Origin: WQXF01 sp031553615
Lineage (GTDB): Bacteria > Bacillota > Clostridia > Christensenellales > Aristaeellaceae
Length of the DNA: 64,000 bases
NCBI GenBank assembly: GCA_031553615.1
Contig: JAVBLJ010000005.1
Coordinates: 1 to 64,000, forward strand
Reading direction: 5' to 3'
Shown: positions 47,893-57,361 of the stretch, piece after piece
Layout of the letters: each line of letters starts with the position of its first letter
Position numbering within the stretch: position 1 is the stretch's first letter
The notes under the pieces: model-generated
What the model was told of the DNA's origin: nothing
Databases searched by the model: none
The model's input: only the letters and a program-made list of their open reading frames with translations
Made by a program: the position numbers and the translations under genes

Positions 47893-49467
47893 ATGCCCGT
47901 GCTGGCGAAATTGCTGGGCTTTGGGCTGCAGGGCATCGAGGGGTTTCCGGTGACCGTGGAGGTCGATATTTTTGAGGGCATGCCGCTCTATGAGCTGGTG
48001 GGTCTGCCCGACGCCGCGGTGAAGGAAAGCCGTGAGCGCGTGCATTCCGCCCTCAACAACAGCGGATTTACCCCGCCGATCGCGCGGGTGACCATCAACC
48101 TGGCCCCTGCCGATGTGCGCAAGGAAGGGCCTGCCTTCGATCTGCCGCTGGCGCTGGGCATCCTGATGGCTTCGGGCCAACTCGCGCTGCCCGGTGCGGG
48201 CGAAGCGGGTGAGCTCGATTACCGCAAGCGGCTTTGCCTGGGGGAGCTGGCGCTGGGCGGCGAAGTGCGCCCGATCCACGGCGTGCTGCCCATGGTGATT
48301 GCGGCGCGTGCGCAGGGCGTGGAGGAAGTGCTGCTGCCCGCCGAGAGCGCGCCGGAGGTGGCCTGCATCGAGGGGCTGCGCGTGATTCCGGTGGCGACGC
48401 TGCGCGAGGCGGTAAACCACCTTTCGGGTCGTGCGCCCATTGCGCCGCAGGTGCAGGTGCCCTACGGCAGCTACCGCACAAAATTATTGCCACAGAACGA
48501 TCTTTGCTCGGTGCGCGGGCAGTGGGGCGCGAAGCGTGCGCTGGAGATCGCGGCGGCGGGCGGTCACAACCTGTTGATGATCGGCCCGCCCGGCTCCGGT
48601 AAGACCATGCTGGCGCGCTGTTTGCCCGGCATATTGCCCGACATGTCGTTTGACGAGGCGCTCGAAACCACGCGCATCCACAGCGCGGCGGGCGTGATGA
48701 GTGCGGGCGGCGGGCTGATGACGCAGCGTCCGTTCCGTTCGCCGCATCACACCGCTTCCCCGGTGGCGCTGGTGGGCGGCGGATCGCGGGCAAAGCCGGG
48801 CGAGATTAGCCTGGCACACGGCGGCGTGCTCTTTTTGGATGAGCTGCCCGAGTACAACCGCATCGCCCTGGAGGCACTGCGCCAGCCGCTGGAGGATGGC
48901 TTCGTATCGATATCGCGCATCAACGCGCAGGCGCGCTACCCCTCGCGCGTGATGCTGGTGGCCTCCATGAACCCCTGCCCCTGCGGCAATTTTGGCAGCA
49001 CCACGGCGCGCTGCCGCTGCACGCCCAAGGCGATTCGCCAATACCTCGACCGCATCTCCGGCCCGCTGCTCGACCGCATCGATCTGCAGCTGCAGGTGGA
49101 GGCTGTGCCGGTGCAGGACATCGCGCAGCCCATCACCGAGGAGGGTTCGGAGGCAGTGCGCGCCCGGGTGAACGCCGCCCGGGAGGTGCAGCAGGCCCGG
49201 TTCGCCGATGTGCCCGGGCAATACTGCAACGCGCAGCTCACCAGCGCACAGCTGGACGAGTACTGCCACCTGGACGAGGTGAGCATGTCGCTGTTGCTGC
49301 GCTCGATGGAACGCTATCACCTCTCCATGCGCACCTACACCCGGCTGATCAAGGTGGCGCGCACCATCGCCGACCTTGCGGGTGCGCGGGATATCGCTGC
49401 CGAACACATGGGCGAGGCCATCCAATACCGAAACCTTGATCCGCAATATTGGGGGAATGAAGCATGA
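47893..49467 (+). CDS. comM: YifB/ComM-family Mg chelatase-like AAA+ ATPase
   Basis: The 524-aa protein has an N-terminal Lon-protease-like domain (about 1-165; VDIFEGMPLYELVGLPDAAVKES), an AAA+ domain with Walker A GPPGSGKTM and a Walker B-type LFLDELPEYNR, and a C-terminal helical domain. ComM is a helicase that drives branch migration in natural transformation. It overlaps dprA by 4 bp, which fits a DNA-uptake role. ATG 47893 follows AGGGGAGGG. Confidence 0.93.
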   Translation: MPVLAKLLGFGLQGIEGFPVTVEVDIFEGMPLYELVGLPDAAVKESRERVHSALNNSGFTPPIARVTINLAPADVRKEGPAFDLPLALGILMASGQLALPGAGEAGELDYRKRLCLGELALGGEVRPIHGVLPMVIAARAQGVEEVLLPAESAPEVACIEGLRVIPVATLREAVNHLSGRAPIAPQVQVPYGSYRTKLLPQNDLCSVRGQWGAKRALEIAAAGGHNLLMIGPPGSGKTMLARCLPGILPDMSFDEALETTRIHSAAGVMSAGGGLMTQRPFRSPHHTASPVALVGGGSRAKPGEISLAHGGVLFLDELPEYNRIALEALRQPLEDGFVSISRINAQARYPSRVMLVASMNPCPCGNFGSTTARCRCTPKAIRQYLDRISGPLLDRIDLQLQVEAVPVQDIAQPITEEGSEAVRARVNAAREVQQARFADVPGQYCNAQLTSAQLDEYCHLDEVSMSLLLRSMERYHLSMRTYTRLIKVARTIADLAGARDIAAEHMGEAIQYRNLDPQYWGNEA

Positions 49468-50654
49468 GCGGCGAGCGGGAGCTTTGGCTTTGGCTGGCCG
49501 CTTCCGGCATTACGCCGCTGCAGTTTGCCAGCCTGATGAACGAATATGGCAGCGTGGAGGGCATTGGGCGCGCGTTTCACGGATACTCGGTGCGGCAAGA
49601 CGCTTCGCCGATCAGCTTGGCGGCGATGCGTCGCTTGCGGGAGGCCGCCGCGCCCAGCGCCATGAACGAGCTGGAAAGTGCCATGAAGCGCAACGAAATG
49701 CAGCTGGTTACGCGTGAGGATGAAGGTTTTCCGCCGTTGCTTCGTTATTTGGATGAGCATGCGCCCATCGCGCTATTTGTGCGCGGGCAGACCGACCTGC
49801 GCTGCCCCCGCACGTTCGCCATCGTGGGGACGCGCACCTGCACCCGCTACGGCGAGCAGGCCACCGCGCACATCGCTGCGCAACTGGCCGCCGAGGGCGT
49901 GACCGTGGTATCCGGCATGGCGCGAGGCATCGATACCGCGGCGCACATGGGTTGCCTTTCTGCCCACGGGCGCACCATCGCGGTACTGGGCTGCGGCGCG
50001 GACATCGCCTATCCGGCGGAGAACCGGCAGCTGATTCAGCGCGTGCTGGATAGCGGCGGTTCCATCGTATCGGAATACGCGCCGGGCGTGCCGCCGATCT
50101 CCCGGAATTTTCCTGTTCGGAACCGCATCGTAAGCGGCATGTGTTCGGGGGTGCTGCTTATTGAGGCGTCGGCGCGCTCGGGCGCGATGATCACGGTACG
50201 GCTCGCGCTGGAGCAGGGCCGCGAGGTGTACGCGCTGCCCGGCCCGGTCACCAGCCCCACCAGCGAGATGCCGCTGGCATTGGTGCGCGAGGGCTGCCAG
50301 ATCGCGGCCAACGCGACGGACATCCTGCGCACCATTCGCTGGCTGGGCGAATCGGAAGAGCTTGCGCCTTCCCCGCCGGTGCGAACGGCCCCGAAACCAG
50401 ACGCACCCTCCGCGAAGCGGCCCGTTCGCCAGCCAGAGTCTGCCGCGGCACTGGGCGCGGGGCCCGATTGGTCGGCGCTCTCCGCGCCGCAGCGCAAGGT
50501 GGCGGAGGCATTGAGCACGGGAGGGTTGGCGTTCTCCGAAATCCTTGTGCGCACCGGGCTTCCGGCCGCAGAATTGAATTCGCACTTGACAATGCTGGAA
50601 TTACAAGGAATAATAGTACAGTTTCCGGGGCGCATCTATGCGCTGGACAAGTGA
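49464..50654 (+). CDS. dprA: DNA-processing protein DprA
   Basis: The 396-aa protein has an N-terminal helical domain, the Rossmann-type DprA core (about 110-305; FAIVGTRTCTRYGEQATAH, VVSGMARGIDTAAH, EYAPGVPPISRNFPVRNRI) and a C-terminal winged helix (about 335-396). DprA loads RecA on incoming single-stranded DNA. The linker before the winged helix is Pro/Ala-rich. Coupled to comM by ATGA. Confidence 0.95.
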   Translation: MSGERELWLWLAASGITPLQFASLMNEYGSVEGIGRAFHGYSVRQDASPISLAAMRRLREAAAPSAMNELESAMKRNEMQLVTREDEGFPPLLRYLDEHAPIALFVRGQTDLRCPRTFAIVGTRTCTRYGEQATAHIAAQLAAEGVTVVSGMARGIDTAAHMGCLSAHGRTIAVLGCGADIAYPAENRQLIQRVLDSGGSIVSEYAPGVPPISRNFPVRNRIVSGMCSGVLLIEASARSGAMITVRLALEQGREVYALPGPVTSPTSEMPLALVREGCQIAANATDILRTIRWLGESEELAPSPPVRTAPKPDAPSAKRPVRQPESAAALGAGPDWSALSAPQRKVAEALSTGGLAFSEILVRTGLPAAELNSHLTMLELQGIIVQFPGRIYALDK

Positions 50655-50681
50655 AAAGCTAGACTCGGCATTGCAACGACC

Positions 50682-50695
50682 GGGCCTTACGGCCC
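50682..50695. other. Small hairpin and split direct repeat before topA
   Basis: GGGCC-TTAC-GGCCC forms a compact stem 28 bp after dprA. A near-identical 17-mer occurs at 50696-50712 and 50733-50749, the second ending just before the topA ribosome binding site. Confidence 0.55.
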
Positions 50696-50761
50696 ACCGC
50701 TCGACATAATGGCCCGAAGTCACTCTCGACTAACCGCTCGACATATGGGAGGAAAGCTGCA

Positions 50762-52882
50762 TTGAACGCAAAGCTGGTCATCGTTGAATCTCCGGCCAAG
50801 GCGCGCACCATCCAGAAGTTCCTGGGCAAGGGCTACAAGGTGGAGGCCTCCAACGGCCACATCCGCGACCTGCCCAAGAGCCAGATGGGCATCGACATTG
50901 AAAACGGCTTTGCGCCAAAGTACATCACCATTCGCGGGCGCGGCGACATCCTAGAGAAGATCCGCAAGGAAGCGCGCAACGCCAGCAAAATCTACCTCGC
51001 GACCGACCCTGATCGCGAGGGCGAAGCCATATCCTGGCACTTGGCGCAGATATTGGGCATCGATCCCACCGAGCCCTGCCGCGTAGAGTTTAACGAGATT
51101 ACCGCCAAGGTAGTCAAAAACGCCATCAAGCAGCCCCGACCCATCAACATCGAGCTGGTCAACGCGCAGCAGGCGCGCCGCATGCTCGATCGCCTGGTGG
51201 GCTACAAGATCAGCCCCTTGCTGTGGATGAAGATTAAGAAGGGGCTCAGCGCGGGCCGCGTACAATCGGTGGCGACGCGCATGATCGTGGATCGCGAGCA
51301 GGAGATCGACGCGTTTATTCCCGAAGAGTATTGGGATATCAGCGCGCAGGCCGCCATCGGCAAGGCCAAGGGCACCAAGGTGAACGTCCGCTTTGCGGGC
51401 TTGGACGGCAAAAAGACCGAGCTGACCAGCGAGCAGGCCACGCAGCAGGCGAGGGAGCGCATTGCGCGCGCCAAGTTGGCCGTGCAGACCGTGAAGCCCG
51501 GCGAGCGCCGCAAGAACCCCGCCGCGCCCTTCACTACTTCCAACCTGCAGCAGGAGGCCTCGCGCAAGCTGGGCTACACCACCGCCAAGACCATGCAGAT
51601 CGCCCAGGAGCTCTACGAGGGCATCGACGTGGGCGGCGCGGACACCCACGGCTTGATCACCTACATTCGTACCGACAGCGTTCGCATCTCCGATGAGGCG
51701 CTGACCGAGGTGCGCGGCGTGATCCAGGAGCGCTACGGCAAGGAGTATCTGCCCGAGGAGCCCAACATCTACAAGGGCCGCAAGAGCGCGCAGGATGCGC
51801 ACGAAGCCATCCGCCCCACCGACATGGCGCTGCAGCCCGATCAAATCAAGGCCAAGCTGACCAAGGAGCAGTACAACCTCTACAAGCTGGTCTATAACCG
51901 CTTTTTCGCCAGCCAGATGAATCCGGCGCTCTTCGATACGCTGACGCTGGAGATCGCGGGCGATGGCGTTGCCTTTCGCTTCTACGGCGAAAAGACGCGC
52001 TTTGCGGGCTTCACTGCCGTATACGAAGAGGGGACTGACGACGAGGTAGAGCAGGTGGAAACTACGCTGCCCCAGGCCACGGTGGGCGATGCGGTTATCC
52101 TTTCGGACATCGCCAGCGCGCAGCACTTCACCCAGCCGCCGCCCCGCTATACCGAGGCATCGCTGGTGCGCGCGCTGGAGGAGAAGGGCATTGGCCGTCC
52201 ATCGACCTACGCGCCGACCATCTCCACCATCCTGGCGCGGGGCTACGTGATGCGCGAAAAGAAGCGCCTTTTCCCCACCGAGCTGGGCATGATGGTCACC
52301 GGCATGATGGAGCAATACTTTGAGCGCATCGTCGATATCGAGTTCACGGCGGGCATGGAGGAACAGCTCGACGCCGTTGAAGAGGGCACGATGCAGTGGA
52401 ACGACGTTATTTCGCAATTCTATGGCCCCTTCGAAAAGACGCTTCAGGTGGCCGAAGCCTCCATTGAAAAGGTGGAGGTAAAGGACGAGGAAAGCGACGT
52501 GGTGTGCGACAAGTGCGGCGCGATGATGGTCTATAAAATGGGCCGCTTCGGCAAGTTCCTTGCCTGCCCGCGCTTTCCCGAATGTCGCAACACCAAGGCG
52601 CTGCAGGTTGAAATCGAAGCGCCCTGCCCCAAGTGCGGCGCCAAGCTGCTGGAAAAGAATTCGCGCAAGGGCCGCAAGTTCTACGGCTGCGAGCGCTACC
52701 CGGAGTGCGACTTCGTATCCTGGGAGATGCCGGTGGCGGCGAAGTGCCCGGTGTGCGGCGGATTCATGACGCTCAAGCGGGGGCGCAAGGGCGAGGTTTG
52801 GCACATCTGCGCCAACGCCGAATGCAAGCACCGCGTCGAGGTGGAGGAATCGGACGAGGTCGGCGAGGATGGGGACGAGTGA
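50762..52882 (+). CDS. topA: DNA topoisomerase I
   Basis: The 706-aa type IA enzyme relaxes negative supercoils. The TOPRIM domain (about 3-115) has KLVIVESPAKARTIQKFLG and YLATDPDREGEAISWHL; the active-site Tyr lies in LITYIRTDS. Three C-terminal four-cysteine zinc ribbons (about 575-700; CDKCG…CPRFPEC, CPKCG…CERYPEC, CPVCG…CANAEC) bind single-stranded DNA. Start is TTG 50762 after GGGAGGAAAG. Confidence 0.97.
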   Translation: MNAKLVIVESPAKARTIQKFLGKGYKVEASNGHIRDLPKSQMGIDIENGFAPKYITIRGRGDILEKIRKEARNASKIYLATDPDREGEAISWHLAQILGIDPTEPCRVEFNEITAKVVKNAIKQPRPINIELVNAQQARRMLDRLVGYKISPLLWMKIKKGLSAGRVQSVATRMIVDREQEIDAFIPEEYWDISAQAAIGKAKGTKVNVRFAGLDGKKTELTSEQATQQARERIARAKLAVQTVKPGERRKNPAAPFTTSNLQQEASRKLGYTTAKTMQIAQELYEGIDVGGADTHGLITYIRTDSVRISDEALTEVRGVIQERYGKEYLPEEPNIYKGRKSAQDAHEAIRPTDMALQPDQIKAKLTKEQYNLYKLVYNRFFASQMNPALFDTLTLEIAGDGVAFRFYGEKTRFAGFTAVYEEGTDDEVEQVETTLPQATVGDAVILSDIASAQHFTQPPPRYTEASLVRALEEKGIGRPSTYAPTISTILARGYVMREKKRLFPTELGMMVTGMMEQYFERIVDIEFTAGMEEQLDAVEEGTMQWNDVISQFYGPFEKTLQVAEASIEKVEVKDEESDVVCDKCGAMMVYKMGRFGKFLACPRFPECRNTKALQVEIEAPCPKCGAKLLEKNSRKGRKFYGCERYPECDFVSWEMPVAAKCPVCGGFMTLKRGRKGEVWHICANAECKHRVEVEESDEVGEDGDE

Positions 52883-52891
52883 GCGATTTTT

Positions 52892-52940
52892 CTTTTGCTT
52901 GTAAATCCCTTTTGCTTGTAAATCCCTTTTGATTGTAAAG
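52892..52940 (+). repeat. 17-bp tandem repeat between topA and trmFO
   Basis: Units 52892-52908 and 52909-52925 are identical; a third, 52926-52940, is partial and varied. It ends at the AAAGGAA ribosome binding site of trmFO. Confidence 0.9.
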
Positions 52941-52954
52941 GAACGGCTTGTGAT

Positions 52955-54283
52955 ATGAAAGAGGCAACAAGGGCATTGGTGGTGGGCGCGGGGTTGGCGG
53001 GCTGCGAGGCGGCCTGGCAGCTGGCTCGGCGCGGCGTGCCCGTGTGCCTGATCGATATGAAACCGGAGCGCCGATCCCCGGCGCACCATAGCGACGCTTT
53101 TGCCGAGCTGGTCTGCTCCAACTCGTTGCGCGCCGACAGCTTTACCAATGCCGTCGGCCTGCTCAAGGAGGAGATGCGCCAGCTCGGTTCGCTGATCCTG
53201 CGCGCCGCCGATGCGACCGCCGTACCTGCGGGCGGGGCGCTGGCCGTGGATCGCGAGGGGTTTTCCGCGCACGTGACCCAGGCGCTGCGCGAGCATCCGC
53301 TGATCGAGATCGTGCAGGGTGAGGTGACCGAGGTACCGGACGCGCCCTGCGTGGTGGCGACCGGGCCGCTGACCGCCGACGCGTTGGCTGGGAGCATCGC
53401 GGCGCTGCCCGGAATGGAGGCGCTGCACTTCTACGACGCGGCGGCCCCGGTGGTCACTCTGGAATCGCTGGACATGGACAAGGTTTTTCGGGCCAGTCGC
53501 TACGGCAAGGGCGATGCGGATTACCTGAATTGCCCCATGAACCGCGAGGAGTACGAGGTGTTTTGCGAAGCGCTGATTGCCGCCGACTGCGCCGAGGTGC
53601 ACGGCTTTGAGGAAACGAAGGTGTTCGAGGGCTGCATGCCGGTGGAGAGCATGGCGCGGCGCGGCCCGCTCACCCTGGCGCACGGGACGATGAAGCCGGT
53701 GGGCCTGCCCGATCCGCGCACCGGGCGCGTGCCCTATGCGGTGGTGCAGCTGCGGCAGGATGACGCCGCCGCCACGCTCTACAACCTGGTGGGATTCCAG
53801 ACGCGGCTGAAGTTCGGCGAGCAACGCCGCGTGTTTGGCATGATTCCCGGGCTGGAGCACGCCGAGTTTGCGCGCTATGGCGTGATGCACCGCAACACGT
53901 TCCTGCACTCGCCCGGTGTGCTGGATGCGAATTATCAAATGATCGCGCGGCCCGGCGTGTACTTCGCGGGGCAGATGACCGGGGTGGAGGGCTACGTGGA
54001 ATCCGCATCGAGCGGGCTTGTGGCCGGGGTATCGCTGGCGCGGCAGCTGCTGGGCCTGCCGCCCGTCGACTTCACCGGGCGTACCGCCATCGGCGCGCTG
54101 GCGCACTACGTCGCCGCGCCCAACAGCGCCTTCCAGCCCATGAACGTGACGTTTGGCCTGCTGGAACCCATGGGCAAGCGCATCTCCGGCAAGAAGAACC
54201 GCTACGAGGCGGTGGCCAACCGGGCTTTTGACGTGATCGAGGCATTGCGCAGCAATCCGCTTTCAGCGGATTTTAACCCGTGA
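52955..54283 (+). CDS. trmFO: Methylenetetrahydrofolate-tRNA-(uracil-5-)-methyltransferase
   Basis: The 442-aa flavoenzyme makes ribothymidine-54 in tRNA from methylene-THF. Visible are the FAD-binding VVGAGLAGCEAAWQLARRGV, the family motif FAELVCSNSLRADSFTNAVG with its conserved cysteine, and a C-terminal FAGQMTGVEGYVESASSGLV. topA-trmFO order is conserved in Firmicutes; the usual xerC/codV next to it is missing. Confidence 0.96.
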   Translation: MKEATRALVVGAGLAGCEAAWQLARRGVPVCLIDMKPERRSPAHHSDAFAELVCSNSLRADSFTNAVGLLKEEMRQLGSLILRAADATAVPAGGALAVDREGFSAHVTQALREHPLIEIVQGEVTEVPDAPCVVATGPLTADALAGSIAALPGMEALHFYDAAAPVVTLESLDMDKVFRASRYGKGDADYLNCPMNREEYEVFCEALIAADCAEVHGFEETKVFEGCMPVESMARRGPLTLAHGTMKPVGLPDPRTGRVPYAVVQLRQDDAAATLYNLVGFQTRLKFGEQRRVFGMIPGLEHAEFARYGVMHRNTFLHSPGVLDANYQMIARPGVYFAGQMTGVEGYVESASSGLVAGVSLARQLLGLPPVDFTGRTAIGALAHYVAAPNSAFQPMNVTFGLLEPMGKRISGKKNRYEAVANRAFDVIEALRSNPLSADFNP

Positions 54284-54301
54284 AAGCGATATTCTAATGC
54301 A

Positions 54302-54337
54302 AAAGCGATTGCCGAAAACCGGTAATCGCTTTATAAT
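54302..54337 (+). promoter_or_regulatory. trmFO terminator-like hairpin fused with the hslVU promoter
   Basis: A 13-bp stem (54302-54314 with 54320-54332, one G-U pair) coincides with TTGCCG (54309-54314), 17 bp, TATAAT (54332-54337). The same bases can terminate trmFO and start hslVU. Confidence 0.7.
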
Positions 54338-54391
54338 AACGGCAACCCATAACGAGGGATTTTGAGCGAAGAGATTCCCAATGAGGGGATT

Positions 54392-54438
54392 CCAAAGGGA
54401 TGTATCCCTTTGGCAGGGTCCAGGGGCAGCGCCCCTGG
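54392..54438 (+). repeat. Paired perfect hairpins in the hslV leader
   Basis: Stem 54392-54400/54405-54413 (9 bp) and stem 54420-54427/54431-54438 (8 bp) follow each other with a 6-nt spacer. The stretch is an open frame in phase with hslV and resembles a dispersed intergenic repeat that I have seen in other Clostridia (recollection, not a search). Confidence 0.7.
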
Positions 54439-54451
54439 AAAGGAGGAGCCA

Positions 54452-54985
54452 ATGGAGATGAGAGGAACCACCATCTGCGCCGTGCGGCGCGACGGCCAAT
54501 GCGCCGTGGCAGGCGACGGGCAGGTGACCTTGGGCGAGCATACGGTGTTTAAGGCGCATGCGCAAAAGGTGCGGCGGATATTCGGCGACAAGGTGGTGAC
54601 CGGGTTCGCGGGATCGGTGGCCGACGCTTTTTCGCTGTGCGAGCGGTTTGAGGGGAAGTTGACCCAGTTTGCGGGCAACCTGCAGCGCGCTGCCGTCGAA
54701 TTGGCGCAGGAATGGCGCAGCGACAAGGCGATGCGCAAGCTGGACGCGATGCTGATCGTGGCCGACGCCGAGGATTTGCTGATCGTATCCGGCACCGGCG
54801 AGGTGATCGCCCCCGACGACGGCGTGGCCGCGGTGGGCAGCGGCGGCAGCTACGCACTGGCGGCGGCCCGTGCGCTGCTGGAAAACACGCAGCTGAGCGC
54901 CCACGAGATCGCCGAAAAGGCGCTGCACGTGGCCGCCGATATCTGCGTGTACACCAACCATAACGTGATTGTGGAGGACGTGTGA
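54452..54985 (+). CDS. hslV: ATP-dependent protease subunit HslV (ClpQ)
   Basis: This 177-aa proteasome-like peptidase has the mature N-terminus TTICAVRRDGQCAVAGDGQV after a 4-residue leader MEMRG; the first Thr is the nucleophile. FAGSVADAFSLCERFEGKL is the typical HslV core. AAGGAGGAG precedes ATG 54452; the frame upstream runs through the hairpin repeat and is not coding. It is followed directly by hslU. Confidence 0.96.
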   Translation: MEMRGTTICAVRRDGQCAVAGDGQVTLGEHTVFKAHAQKVRRIFGDKVVTGFAGSVADAFSLCERFEGKLTQFAGNLQRAAVELAQEWRSDKAMRKLDAMLIVADAEDLLIVSGTGEVIAPDDGVAAVGSGGSYALAAARALLENTQLSAHEIAEKALHVAADICVYTNHNVIVEDV

Positions 54986-54986
54986 T

Positions 54987-56351
54987 ATGGCCGTACAGTT
55001 GACGCCCAAGGAGATCGTGCGCGAGCTGAACCGCTTTATCGTGGGGCAGGACGAGGCAAAGCGCGCTGTGGCCGTCGCGCTGCGCAATCGCTACCGCCGC
55101 GCGCAGCTCCCGGAAAAGGTGCGTGAGGAGATCACGCCCAAGAACATACTGATGATGGGGCCCACCGGCGTGGGCAAAACGGAGATTGCGCGCCGCTTGG
55201 CGAAGCTGGTGGAAGCGCCGTTCATCAAGGTGGAAGCCACCAAGTTCACCGAGGTCGGCTATGTGGGGCGCGACGTGGATTCCATCGTGCGCGATTTGGT
55301 AGAGGCTTCGATTCGCCTGGTGAAGGACGAGGCCAGCGAAAGGGTGAAGGCCCGGGCGACTGTGCTGGCCGACGATCGGCTCACCCAGCTAATCGTCCAC
55401 CCCAAGCGCAAGGCCAGCAATCCCATCGACGTGTTTCTGGGCAACAAGCCCAAGGAGCCCGAGCTTTCCAGCGAGGAGCAGCAGGAGATATCCAGCAAGA
55501 AGGACGAGGTACGCCAACAACTGCTGCGCGGCGAGCTGGAGCAGATCGAAATCGAGATCGAGGTCGAGGACACGCCGCAGAATGTGGAGGTCAACGGCGC
55601 GAGCGTGAACATCGGCGACATGATGGGCGGTATGCTGCCCAAACGCACCAAGATGCGCCGCGTGAAGGTTTGCGAGGCGCGTAAGATACTGATCGCCGAA
55701 GAAGAGGGCAAGCTGATCGACATGGATGCGGTGACGGAGGAGGCCATCCGCCGCGCCGAGCAGGACGGCATCGTGTTCATCGACGAAATTGATAAGATCG
55801 CCGGGCGCTCGGCGGGCGGCCACGGCCCGGACATTTCCCGCGAGGGTGTGCAGCGCGATATACTGCCCATCGTGGAGGGCAGCACGGTCAACACCAAGTA
55901 TGGGCCAGTGAAAACCGACTTCATGCTGTTTATTGCGGCGGGCGCGTTCCATGTGGCCAAGGTGACCGACCTGATCCCTGAATTGCAGGGCCGTTTCCCG
56001 GTGCGTGTGACGCTCCAATCGCTGACGTGCGAAGATTTCCGCGCGATACTGACCCAGCCGGAGAACGCTATCACGCGGCAATATGAGGCGCTGCTGGGCG
56101 TGGATCATATCCGCCTTTCGTTTGCGCCCGATGCGCTGGACGCGCTGGCGCTGGCGGCCTTCCTGGCCAACGAGACGCAGGAGGACATCGGCGCGCGTCG
56201 GCTCAACACCGTGTTTGAGCAGCTGCTGGAGGATATCTCCTTCAACGCGGGCGGCGATATGCCCGAGGTGGAGGTGCACATCACCGCCGACTACGTGGCC
56301 CAGCACCTGGGCGACGCCAAGCAGCGCGATTTGCGGCGGTACATCCTGTAA
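54987..56351 (+). CDS. hslU: ATP-dependent protease ATPase subunit HslU (ClpY)
   Basis: The 454-aa AAA+ unfoldase starts MAVQLTPKEIVRELNRFIVG, with Walker A GPTGVGKTE, pore loop GYVGRDVDS, an inserted I-domain (about 110-240) and Walker B IVFIDEIDKIA, and ends in the typical RRYIL that docks into HslV. It feeds unfolded substrates to HslV. In Bacillus codY follows; here a terminator follows instead. Confidence 0.97.
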   Translation: MAVQLTPKEIVRELNRFIVGQDEAKRAVAVALRNRYRRAQLPEKVREEITPKNILMMGPTGVGKTEIARRLAKLVEAPFIKVEATKFTEVGYVGRDVDSIVRDLVEASIRLVKDEASERVKARATVLADDRLTQLIVHPKRKASNPIDVFLGNKPKEPELSSEEQQEISSKKDEVRQQLLRGELEQIEIEIEVEDTPQNVEVNGASVNIGDMMGGMLPKRTKMRRVKVCEARKILIAEEEGKLIDMDAVTEEAIRRAEQDGIVFIDEIDKIAGRSAGGHGPDISREGVQRDILPIVEGSTVNTKYGPVKTDFMLFIAAGAFHVAKVTDLIPELQGRFPVRVTLQSLTCEDFRAILTQPENAITRQYEALLGVDHIRLSFAPDALDALALAAFLANETQEDIGARRLNTVFEQLLEDISFNAGGDMPEVEVHITADYVAQHLGDAKQRDLRRYIL

Positions 56352-56374
56352 AGGCGGCGCACAAAACGAATACA

Positions 56375-56419
56375 AAAATGCCGCACAGAGCGGAGGATAA
56401 ACGCTCTGTGCGGCATTTT
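56375..56419. terminator. Bidirectional terminator between hslU and the TIM-barrel gene
   Basis: A perfect 18-bp stem (56375-56392 with 56402-56419), 9-nt loop, with AAAA at one end and TTTT at the other, between convergent genes. Confidence 0.95.
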
Positions 56420-56462
56420 CGTACAAAGAACATCTTTTTCCAGATGCTTTTGCGCAGGAAAA

Positions 56463-57257
56463 TCAGATGCTTTTGCGCAGTAGGGCGATGTCATCGGCGA
56501 GCGCTTGCTCGTCTAAACCCGGCGCGCGGCGGTACTGCAGGCACAGATCTGCCTCGGGCGTGTGCCTGCGGTAAAGCGCCAGGAATTTTTTCATATCGAA
56601 GGTGCCATCGCCGATGCGGGTGTGGCGCGCGCTGGAGCCATCGTTGTTGTGTAGATGGTAGCAGACGATTTTCGGGGCCAGCGCGGCGATGAGGCCGCCG
56701 GCATCCCAGCCAAGCAGGTGCAGGTGGCCGGTGCTCACCGCGCACCGCGCTTCGGGGTACCGATCGAACAGCGCGACAAACTCCTCTTGATTCAGGAGGG
56801 GAAGGCAGCGGTTCGAAAGCCCGAAGTTTTCGATGCATAGGGTGATCCCCGAGTTCTGCGCTTGTTCGAGCAACAGCTCCAGGTTTTGCAGCCACTGGCG
56901 CTGGAGCAGCGGGTGGCCCGCCGGGGGAATCCAGCCATCGTTGTGGTGCAGCGTGACATAGGGGCTGTTGAGGCGCTTGGCGATATCGAAGGCGTAGCGG
57001 AACGCTGCCAGCAGCGCGGTTTGCGCGGGGGAATCGGGTTCGCAGGCGCAATCCACCCCGATGGAAGGGCCGTGCACGCGCACCGGGTATTCGGGGGAAG
57101 AGGCGGCAAACGATTCCAGCTGCTCCACATAGTGGTGAGAGAAGGTGTGGGCGAACACTTCCACACCGACGGCATGCTGCTCGGCCAGGCGGGAAAGCAT
57201 ATCCAATCCGGAAAGGCCTTCCTCTAACCCGCAGCATAGGTTGCTGACCAAAATCAT
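56463..57257 (-). CDS. Sugar phosphate isomerase/epimerase-like TIM-barrel protein
   Basis: The 264-aa protein belongs to the xylose-isomerase-like/AP-endonuclease-2 barrel family: VEVFAHTFSHHYVEQL, HGPSIGVDCAC, LHHNDGWIP, LCIENFG (metal-binding Glu), STGHLHLLG and YHLHNNDG (His ligands), and GDGTFDMKKFL. The metal site looks complete. Members isomerise sugars or act in inositol catabolism; the substrate is unknown. ATG at 57257 follows GGAAGGAG. It is divergent from the response regulator gene. Confidence 0.87.
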   Translation of the reverse strand: MILVSNLCCGLEEGLSGLDMLSRLAEQHAVGVEVFAHTFSHHYVEQLESFAASSPEYPVRVHGPSIGVDCACEPDSPAQTALLAAFRYAFDIAKRLNSPYVTLHHNDGWIPPAGHPLLQRQWLQNLELLLEQAQNSGITLCIENFGLSNRCLPLLNQEEFVALFDRYPEARCAVSTGHLHLLGWDAGGLIAALAPKIVCYHLHNNDGSSARHTRIGDGTFDMKKFLALYRRHTPEADLCLQYRRAPGLDEQALADDIALLRKSI

Positions 57258-57361
57258 CCAAACACTCCTTCCCACAAAGCTGAAACCATGGTATCATGAT
57301 AGCAAATTTGGAAATGCATAGAAATGGTATTTGCGCTCAAAAACAGTGTTTTTGACTGATC

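Noticed and set aside
50951..54106. A 1051-codon open frame antisense to topA and trmFO
   Set aside because: It lies opposite two certain genes in the frame that GC-rich codon use keeps free of stops, and its protein has repetitive His/Gly/Leu-rich character with no domain.
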